Assembly (NCBI GenBank): GCA_945901085.1
Contig: CAMDJV010000006.1
Coordinates: 51,216-115,215 of the forward strand
Direction: 5' to 3'
Length of the DNA stretch: 64,000 nucleotides
DNA from: Rhodovarius crocodyli
GTDB taxonomy: Bacteria; Pseudomonadota; Alphaproteobacteria; Acetobacterales; Acetobacteraceae
Under the pieces are notes generated by a model. The model was given only the letters and a program-made list of their open reading frames with translations, made no database searches and was not told where the DNA came from. The position numbers were made by a program, and so were the translations under genes. This document shows positions 58,030-64,000 of the stretch, piece after piece (position 1 is the first letter of the stretch; every line of letters starts with the position of its first letter).

Positions 58030-58749
58030 TTAGTCACCAATGGGTTTCATAGGCCGCCCCACCCCCTTGAAGACGCTGCCGCCATAGCCGGCTTCCTCAG
58101 GGATGCGAATCCAACGCCCGCGCTCATCGCTGAAAGGCTCGGGACGCACCGTCACCACCGGGCCGCATTCTGCCAGCGCCTGGGCGGCGGTTTCGAAGCG
58201 GGCCAGTTTCAGCAGGTTCAGCCGGGTGGCGAAGACCAGGGTGCGCTCGCCGGCATCGGCCTCCTCCACTGCGCGGCCGGGCTGAATCCACAAGCTTTCC
58301 ACCGCTTCGCCGCCATCATGGCTGCCGATTTGCTGCGCGGGGGCGTGGGCGGCGAAGAAATGCGTATCGAAGCGCTTGGGCATATCTTCAGGCGTGATCC
58401 AATGGGCAAAATGGACCAGCGTATCAATGGCCGGTTCCAGCTCATGCTCGGTGAGCAGCGCGTGGAAATCGCCCTCGCGCGGCAGGCTATGCTCGGCCAG
58501 CAGCGCATCGCCGCGCCTGGCCAGCAGGATACCGCTTTCCTCAAAGGCCTCGCGGATGGCGGCAATGCGAAATGCCTCGCCCAGCCGCGCATCGGCCTCC
58601 TCCACCCGCCCACCAGGGAAGACCAGCGCGCCGCCGGCGAAATCAATCGCCTGGTTGCGCACCACCATGAAGACCTCCAGCCCCGCCGTGCCATCGCGCA
58701 GCAACAGGATGGTGGAGGCTGGGCGGGGTGTGGCGGCTTCACTCGGCAC
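58030..58749 (-). CDS. Nudix hydrolase
   Basis: 239 aa from GTG 58749, which overlaps the Bug gene stop by eleven bases; the frame upstream is unlikely coding. The Nudix box is kept as E-x7-REAFEESG (GEAFRIAAIREAFEESG), with a short insertion between the GG of FPGGRVEEAD and the box, as in NUDT19-type CoA/NUDIX enzymes. It hydrolyses a nucleoside diphosphate linked to some moiety. The insertion type suggests a CoA-like substrate, but this is inference. Confidence 0.85.
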   Translation of the reverse strand: MPSEAATPRPASTILLLRDGTAGLEVFMVVRNQAIDFAGGALVFPGGRVEEADARLGEAFRIAAIREAFEESGILLARRGDALLAEHSLPREGDFHALLTEHELEPAIDTLVHFAHWITPEDMPKRFDTHFFAAHAPAQQIGSHDGGEAVESLWIQPGRAVEEADAGERTLVFATRLNLLKLARFETAAQALAECGPVVTVRPEPFSDERGRWIRIPEEAGYGGSVFKGVGRPMKPIGD

Positions 58750-59707
58750 GGATGTTTCCTTCGCGGATAATGGGGCCCCAGGTCTCGACTTCGCGCCGGA
58801 TATGGGCGGCGAAATCCGCCGGCGTGCCGCCGACCACGCGCCCGGCCTGGCCGGCGGCGATGCGCTCGCGCACCTCCGGCAGGGCTGCGATCTTGCCGAA
58901 GATCTCGTTGATCCGCTCCACCATGGAGCGCTCAATACCGGCAGGGGCCACGATGCCGTGCCAGACCGCGACATTAAAGCCGGGCAGCACTGTATCCACC
59001 GCCGGCACCCCGGGCAGCACGGGCGTGCCGCCGGGCAGGCTGATGGCCACCGCCTTGGCGCGGCCTTCGCGGATCATGGCCAGCGCCGAGGAGACGGTGG
59101 GGAAGCCAAATTGGGCATCGCCGCGGATGAGGGCGGTGACCATCTCCGCCCCCGAGCGATAGGGCACATGCACCATGCGAATGCCCGCGCGCTTGAGGAA
59201 GAGTTCCATGAACAAATGGCTGCCATTGCCGGTGCCAGCCGAAGAGAAGGTGAAGCCATCGGGGCGCGCGCGGGCGGCGGCGATGATCTCGGCCATGGTC
59301 TGCTGCGGCACATCGGGATGGGCGATGAGGCAGCCGGGCAGGTTCACCAGATGGATGATGGGGGTGAAGGCGGTCACCGGATCATAGGCCAAGGCGGGGT
59401 AGAGCAGCCGGCCAATGGCATTGGCGCCCACATCGGCCATCATCAGCGTGCTGCCATCGGGGCGCTGCTGCGCGGCATAGGCGCCGCCGATGGTGCCGCC
59501 TGCGCCGGCGCGATTCTCGATCACCAGGTTCTGCCCATTGGCGAATTCAGCGAAGCGCGCGGCCATGGTGCGGCTGAGCGTATCAATCGCCCCCCCGGGC
59601 CCAAAAGGCACGATCAGGCGAATTTGCTGCTGCGGCCAGGCGGCTTGGGCAAAGGCGGGTGCGGCCAGCGCCATTGGGGCGGCAAGCAGGTTTCGGCGAT
59701 GGATCAT
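58739..59707 (-). CDS. Bug/TctC-family periplasmic solute-binding protein (copy 4)
   Basis: 322 aa from ATG 59707 (AAGGAG upstream) with a signal peptide ending AFA|QAA. Bug core: QQIRLIVPFGPGGAIDTLSR, VIENRAGAGGTIGGAYAAQQ, YRSGAEMVTALIRGDAQFGF, WHGIVAPAGIE. Divergent from the DUF1028 gene with about 85 bases between and overlapped by the Nudix gene. The membrane components of a TTT system are missing. Confidence 0.93.
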   Translation of the reverse strand: MIHRRNLLAAPMALAAPAFAQAAWPQQQIRLIVPFGPGGAIDTLSRTMAARFAEFANGQNLVIENRAGAGGTIGGAYAAQQRPDGSTLMMADVGANAIGRLLYPALAYDPVTAFTPIIHLVNLPGCLIAHPDVPQQTMAEIIAAARARPDGFTFSSAGTGNGSHLFMELFLKRAGIRMVHVPYRSGAEMVTALIRGDAQFGFPTVSSALAMIREGRAKAVAISLPGGTPVLPGVPAVDTVLPGFNVAVWHGIVAPAGIERSMVERINEIFGKIAALPEVRERIAAGQAGRVVGGTPADFAAHIRREVETWGPIIREGNIRAE

Positions 59708-59792
59708 GGCGTTTCTCCTTGGCCCCTGCATGCCCCAGACGCTGGCCGCGCGCAACGCGGCGAATCGGGTTACACTGGGGGCTCATAACGGA

Positions 59793-60518
59793 GTGCGCGC
59801 CATCACCTGGTCCATCCTCGCCCATGACCCCCAGACCGGGGCCTTCGCCGTCGCGGTGACGACATGCAATCTCGCGGTGGGGGCGGCGGTGCCGCATTTG
59901 CGCGCCGGCGTGGGGGCCGTGGCCACCCAAAGCATGACCAACCGCTATCTCGGCCCCGCCATTCTCGATGCCATGGCGCGTGGCGTGGCGCCCGACCTTG
60001 CCATCGCCGGTGCGCTCGCCATGGATGAGGGCCGCGCGCTGCGCCAAGTTCACGCCATTGACCGCCAAGGCCGCACTGCCGCCTGGACGGGGGAGCGCTG
60101 CGTGGAATGGTGCGGCCATATCACCCAGGCCGGATGGTCGGTTGCTGGCAATATGCTCTCGGGCGAGGCGGTGGTGGCCGATACGGCCGCCGCCTTTGCC
60201 AAGGGCCACGCCCTTGCCCTGCCCGAGCGGATGGTGGCGGCGCTTGATGCCGGCGAGGCGGCGGGTGGTGACCGGCGCGGCCGCCAATCAGCGGCGCTGC
60301 GCCTGATCACCACCGAGGATTTCTCCGATATCGACCTGCGGGTGGATGATCATCAGGCGCCGCTCACCGAACTCGCCCGGCTGCTGCAGCTGTGGCGGAC
60401 CCACCGGGCACCGCGCATGCATGAGCAACCCAGCCGCGCCAATCCGCCCGGCTTGCATGACCACGATGTGGTGGAAGCGCGGTTCCGCGCCATGGGCCTG
60501 CCGGTCAGGCCGCGCTGA
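59793..60518 (+). CDS. DUF1028 (Ntn-hydrolase-like) family protein
   Basis: 241 aa from GTG 59793; ATG at 59730 would add 21 residues. The usual DUF1028 start is present (ITWSILAHDPQTGAFAVAVT), then GAAVPHLRAGVGAVATQSMT, GWSVAGNMLSG and GGDRRGRQSAAL. The family has an Ntn-hydrolase-like fold; many members lie in amide or peptide catabolic clusters. Function unknown. It is followed by a broken aldolase gene on the other strand. Confidence 0.85.
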   Translation: MRAITWSILAHDPQTGAFAVAVTTCNLAVGAAVPHLRAGVGAVATQSMTNRYLGPAILDAMARGVAPDLAIAGALAMDEGRALRQVHAIDRQGRTAAWTGERCVEWCGHITQAGWSVAGNMLSGEAVVADTAAAFAKGHALALPERMVAALDAGEAAGGDRRGRQSAALRLITTEDFSDIDLRVDDHQAPLTELARLLQLWRTHRAPRMHEQPSRANPPGLHDHDVVEARFRAMGLPVRPR

Positions 60519-60529
60519 GAGGGCCGCGC

Positions 60530-61253
60530 TTACCGGGCATAATCCGGCTCCTCACGGTCCAGCACGCGCCGCCAGGCGTTCAGATGCAGGCGGGCATCCA
60601 GCCGCTCGCCCCAGGGGCCGGTATGGTTGCGGCGCAAGCCCTCGGGCAGCTTGCGCAGGGGCTGGCCGGTTTGCATGGCCGTCATCCGATACATGCAGCT
60701 GCCCTCGGCCATATAGGCCTCATCAAAGGCTTCATGCACCGCGGGCCCACCACCGTCACGCCATGGCCGCGCATCAGCATGATGGTCTTATTGCCCATGA
60801 GGCGGGCGATACGGTCGCCCTCGGCGTCATCATGCACCGGCTCATTGCCATCACCATCATAGGCCGTGCGCTCATTCAGCAGCAGGCTATTATGGTGCGA
60901 GAGGGAGAATTCCGCCCCCTCGATCATCGACAAGGCGGTGAGGTAGCGCGGATGGACATGCACCACACAAGCCGCCTGGGGATTGGCCATATGGATGCGG
61001 GGCTGGATATGGAAGGCAAACTTACGCCATTCGCCCTTGCCGCGCAGCACATCCCCGCGAGGTTGCAGACGATGAGCTCGCTCGCGCGCAATTCCTGGAA
61101 CAGGAAGCCGCGGGGGTTGATCAGGAAAAGCGCTTCGGGCCCTGCCCGCATCAAGCTGTTATAATTGCCGATATGCTCATTCCAGCCCAGCCGCCCCGCC
61201 CGCACCAAGCGGGGAGATTGCCTGTTCCATCTGGCAAGCGATCTGGCGGTGGC
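60530..61253 (-). pseudogene. Class II aldolase/adducin-like gene broken by two frameshifts
   Basis: Three frames on the minus strand give one continuous class II aldolase. Frame one: VRAGRLGWNEHIGNYNSLMR, FLINPRGFLFQELRASELIV. Frame two, after a one-base shift near 61050: CVVHVHPRYLTALSMIEG (zinc-type HxH), MLMRGHGVTVVG. Frame three, after another shift near 60745: AVHEAFDEAYMAEGSCMY and the C-terminus. An in-frame stop at 61254 precedes the N-terminus. Either a decayed gene or two base-level sequence errors. Confidence 0.8.
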
Positions 61254-61272
61254 CTAAGCCACCGCTGGGGCC

Positions 61273-62289
61273 TCAGAGCGCCGCCATCAGGGCGGCAAAA
61301 CTCTCGGGCGATTGCTCGCGCTGGCCGGCCTCGATCTCGCCGATCAGCCGGCACATCGCATGGATAGCAGGTGTGGCAATGCCATGCTCGGCCGCGAGGG
61401 GCGCGATGATGGCAATCTGCGCCTCAGCCTCGGTCTGGCGCTTGCGCACCGCGAGGTCCCGCCAGACGCCAGAATGGGTCTTGGCGCCCACCGCGGTATA
61501 GTCACGCAGCCAATGGATGATGGCCTCACCATCGCCATCCGGCCGGCCGGGGGCGAAGGCCATGGGGTCAAAGCCGCCAAAGCCGCGCGGGGTCACGCCG
61601 CGCGCCAGGGCGGTTGCCACCACCTCACGCCCCAAAGCCAACCAGACCGGCAGGCGGGCGGGGTCGGCGAAATTCTCCGTCATGCTGTCATGGTTCAGCG
61701 CGCTGGCGAAGAGCATGGCGCCATAGCCCAGCTTGCCCCAGAGATAGGACCAGATATCGGTGGTCAGCACCGCATCGGGCTCGAAGATCTGCGCGAGTGC
61801 GAAGATCTCCCGCGTGCGCGGTTGGATGCTGCCATCGATCTCGCCGATGACGAGGGCGGAGCGATTGCCATAGAGGATTTCGCCCGGCCCATGCCAATCG
61901 GCACCGAAATTGACAAAGCAGCCCATGGTGCGGTGCGCGCCCAGCGCCTCGGCGATGGCGATCTCATTCAGGCCATTCTGCGCCGAGAGCACGAAGCCAT
62001 CTTCGGCCAGATGCGGCGCCAGCATGGTGAGCGCCTCGCGCGTGGCCTGCGCCTTCACCGCCAGCACGATGCGGCCGAAGCGCCCCTTCAACTCGGCCGG
62101 TGTTACCGCCGGGATGATTTGGGTGAAATTCTCCACCGGGCCGCGAATGACAAGGCCGGTGCTGCGGCAAGCCTGGACATGCGCCGCCACCTGATCGACC
62201 AGCAGCACCTCATGGCCTGCGCGCGCCCAATGCGCGCCGATGGTGCCGCCAATGGCGCCAGCACCCCAAATGACTATCGGTTCGGCCAT
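61273..62289 (-). CDS. 2-dehydropantoate 2-reductase family protein (PanE/ApbA-like)
   Basis: 338 aa. The N-terminal Rossmann motif is VIWGAGAIGGTIGAHWARAG (GxGxxG at 9-14). AVKAQATREAL and LSAQNGLNEIAIAEALG follow, then the catalytic Lys region SYLWGKLGYGAMLFASAL. This is the ketopantoate reductase fold. In this catabolic setting, reduction of another 2-oxo acid is as likely as pantothenate synthesis. The start lies inside the end of a creatininase remnant. Confidence 0.88.
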   Translation of the reverse strand: MAEPIVIWGAGAIGGTIGAHWARAGHEVLLVDQVAAHVQACRSTGLVIRGPVENFTQIIPAVTPAELKGRFGRIVLAVKAQATREALTMLAPHLAEDGFVLSAQNGLNEIAIAEALGAHRTMGCFVNFGADWHGPGEILYGNRSALVIGEIDGSIQPRTREIFALAQIFEPDAVLTTDIWSYLWGKLGYGAMLFASALNHDSMTENFADPARLPVWLALGREVVATALARGVTPRGFGGFDPMAFAPGRPDGDGEAIIHWLRDYTAVGAKTHSGVWRDLAVRKRQTEAEAQIAIIAPLAAEHGIATPAIHAMCRLIGEIEAGQREQSPESFAALMAAL

Positions 62290-62450
62290 GGGCCCTCCAG
62301 CGCTGCTTGGGTTTCGGCCACACCGGCCTGGCAGATTCTGTCCAACACCGCATCATCCAACTGCCAGGGGCTGCCAAAGGGCAGCAGGCAGCGGTCATCA
62401 ACGGTGAGACAGGCTTCGATCTCGCGCCAATGGCAATCGGCGATGCTCAT
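62274..62450 (-). pseudogene. Creatininase-family remnant, 58 aa
   Basis: ATG 62450 opens MSIADCHWREIEACLTVDDR then CLLPFGSPWQL, the N-terminus of creatininase family proteins (usual ...DDRCVLPLGSTEQH). It then jumps to DDAVLDRICQAGVAETQAAL and EGPWPN, like their extreme C-terminus. About 180 central residues with the metal site are missing. It looks like an in-frame internal deletion. The stop overlaps the start of the PanE-like gene by 16 bases. Confidence 0.6.
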
Positions 62451-62524
62451 AGGTGCTTGGGTTCCGCCGCCATGGGGGCAGGTTAAGGCGCTTGCGGCAC
62501 CTGTCCAGACCAGCGCCGCCCCAC

Positions 62525-63748
62525 CTATCCAATATGAATATAGTCGTAACCATTGGAGGAGCCAAAGCTCGGCGTCGGCAATTGCGCCTGGGTCAGGCCA
62601 CTGAAAGTGATCGAGGTATCAACCTGGCCATTGCCATCGAGGTCGCCATGCAACGTGGCACCCGTATAGCCCGCAGCGCCACCGCTCGCGACCCAAAAAA
62701 CTTGGCTCACCCCAGGCTGATAGCCCCAGATCGTGACATGCTCCCCGGGCGAAAAATCGGCGATGGTGGACCAGGTGCTGGGGCCATTGGTGGCCCGGCC
62801 ATCGACGAAGAATGAATCCATCCCCGCACCGCCCGAGAGGAAATTCGAGCCCAAGCCACCATCAATCACATCATTGCTGCCGCCAGCATAAATGGCATCG
62901 TCACCGGTCAAGCCGAAGATGGAATCGGCCCCCTGCCCGCCATAAATCACATTGCTCTGCTCATTGCCCAACAAGCGGCCGCCACCCTGCCCGCCCCAAA
63001 TCGGCAACCCCCCGGCCGTCATGGCATTGAGGGTTATGCCCGCAGCACCCCATTCGATTTGCGTCCAGGCACTATCGGCGCTGTCGCGAAATTCATTGGC
63101 ATGCGCCAGGCCATCATTCAGGCCGCTGTAAATCGGTGTATAGGCCACATCTTGCCTGAAAAACTCCGGGGCGAGTTTCACCCAACCTTTCGGCAAAACC
63201 GCAGCCGCAACGGCTTCAGCAAATTTTTCAGGTGTATCGTATTTTGAATTAACCGATTTCAATATATATTTATTATCCCAAGGGTCCATAATGAAATATT
63301 GTAAATGGGCCGCGCCAGCATGCGCCCCATCCAATCCCCAATGGGTATTGGAATGGTTTTTATCGTTGCTATCCACAATAATAACCCCCGGGGGTGGGGT
63401 CGAAAGCGAATAGGCTATTTGCTGCGGTGACAGCGTAACCCCATCCACCGTGAGCGGCAGATACGGATAAACGCTTCGGGCCAAAGCGGCCACGCTGATC
63501 CATGTATAACCATCAAAGGTTGTGAGAGGCGTGTATTGCCCCGCCGGAACATCCGGGCTGCCCAGCAGGTCCAGCACATCAAAGCAAGTTGTGCGCGGCG
63601 TGTTCAAACTATACCCAGCTGGCGGAACATAGGTCGCCCATGCCTCAGCACTCATTGGATTGGGATCGGCATCCAAATAGACTACCAATTTACCGGTCAG
63701 ATCCTTGCCCAGATTGCCAGTATAGGCAATTTCGTAGCCTGAACCCAT
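62525..63748 (-). CDS. Secreted RTX-like protein with unrecognised N-terminal domain
   Basis: 407 aa from ATG 63748 (seven residues shorter than the full open frame, preceded by gaaag). Residues ~1-240 form a domain I do not recognise (VVYLDADPNPMSAEAWATYV, DGVTLSPQQIAYSLSTPPPG, HLQYFIMDPWDNKYILKSVN). Residues ~265-300 are RTX-like (YGGQGADSIFGLTGDDAIYA). The last ~115 residues are the module shared with the protein at 15838 ([42 protein letters not shown]). No signal peptide, so probably a type I secretion substrate. Confidence 0.8.
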   Translation of the reverse strand: MGSGYEIAYTGNLGKDLTGKLVVYLDADPNPMSAEAWATYVPPAGYSLNTPRTTCFDVLDLLGSPDVPAGQYTPLTTFDGYTWISVAALARSVYPYLPLTVDGVTLSPQQIAYSLSTPPPGVIIVDSNDKNHSNTHWGLDGAHAGAAHLQYFIMDPWDNKYILKSVNSKYDTPEKFAEAVAAAVLPKGWVKLAPEFFRQDVAYTPIYSGLNDGLAHANEFRDSADSAWTQIEWGAAGITLNAMTAGGLPIWGGQGGGRLLGNEQSNVIYGGQGADSIFGLTGDDAIYAGGSNDVIDGGLGSNFLSGGAGMDSFFVDGRATNGPSTWSTIADFSPGEHVTIWGYQPGVSQVFWVASGGAAGYTGATLHGDLDGNGQVDTSITFSGLTQAQLPTPSFGSSNGYDYIHIG

Positions 63749-63857
63749 GACTTTAATTCTTTCGCACAATTTGTTTTGGCATGCAATCGGATGTATGTTA
63801 TGTCAGAACGTAATATAAAAATACTATATACAGATCATTTACGACTGCAACGCCTTA

Positions 63858-64000
63858 GAGCCTGACCCAAAAGTCCTTGCCGCGGCTCGGTGTTGAGTGG
63901 TTCACCCTGCAGATCAACGGCTGCATGGTGGCATAGGATGTGGACGAACGAACACCGGGCGACGTATCGCCAGTCTGGCGGTGGCTTTCCCAGCGACCTG
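63858..64000 (+). mobile_element. Left end of an IS5-family insertion sequence (continues past window)
   Basis: gagcctgacccaaaagtcc at 63858 is a plausible terminal inverted repeat, preceded by CTTA as in IS427-type targets. ATG at 63938 opens MWTNEHRATYRQSGGGFPSD, the standard N-terminus of IS5-family transposases. The 3' end is outside the window. Its end sequence resembles the ends of dispersed element A. Confidence 0.8.

Overview
The window is a high-GC chromosomal segment of a Gram-negative proteobacterium. TonB-dependent receptor, KdsA and lipidless periplasmic signal peptides show an outer membrane. Four orphan Bug/TctC solute-binding proteins, a Liv ABC operon, short overlapping operons and RPE-like intergenic palindromes suggest an alphaproteobacterium, most likely Acetobacteraceae near Roseomonas. 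That placement is an inference from gene content, not a database match. I saw no rRNA, tRNA, CRISPR array, prophage or origin.

Layout, left to right. 1-1686: tail of a TonB receptor followed by YcnI-like, small Cys-containing and PCuAC periplasmic proteins, read as a copper uptake/handling operon. 2051-7296: a secreted RTX-like protein, an unrecognised protein and two glycosyltransferases. 7351-10239: HtpG and a PPK2 polyphosphate kinase. 10302-15209: a catabolic run (SDR, amidohydrolase, cyclase, DsbA/FrnE-like, FAH-family hydrolase, YdhR-like). 15469-18430: a decayed DNA methyltransferase, a 708-aa adhesin-like RTX/cadherin protein and an IS5 remnant. 18474-22044: IlvE, then MarR regulator/OmpR regulator/sensor kinase overlapping one another. 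22193-23273: CHRD protein and a small membrane protein. 23392-26504: two cysteine synthases and CysE, divergent from a cysteine-free Rrf2 regulator. 26737-32203: 1-Cys peroxiredoxin, two tandem Bug proteins, Der GTPase and a thiolase. 32292-35494: convergent histidine kinase and response regulator. 35888-37252: three paralogous small secreted proteins, one decayed. 37379-44808: MFS transporter and a six-gene Liv-type ABC operon with two binding proteins. 44978-48981: AA_synth and UPF0280 proteins facing apart, a DPND-repeat protein and a TPP enzyme. 49159-52063: single-domain response regulator and an HlyD/DUF2955 efflux pair. 52131-54580: pyrG-kdsA. 54626-62450: a second catabolic neighbourhood (two Bug proteins, isocitrate-lyase-like lyase, dehalogenase, Nudix, DUF1028, broken class II aldolase, PanE-like reductase, creatininase remnant). 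62525-63748: a third RTX protein. 63858-64000: left end of an IS5-family element.

How the parts relate. Housekeeping genes (der, pyrG, kdsA, htpG, ilvE, cysE/cysK) are interleaved with catabolic and transport genes that look tuned to organic acids and amino acids. The accessory signal is in three secreted RTX proteins (two share one C-terminal module), two families of dispersed intergenic palindromes, several tandem-repeat tracts, and a cluster of decaying genes (methyltransferase, transposase, small secreted protein, aldolase, creatininase). I found no complete new defence or biosynthetic system. The best leads are the small Cys protein of the copper operon, the shared RTX C-terminal module, the small secreted protein family, the DPND-repeat protein, the palindromic elements with IS-like ends, and a peroxiredoxin whose only well-placed start codon is ATC.
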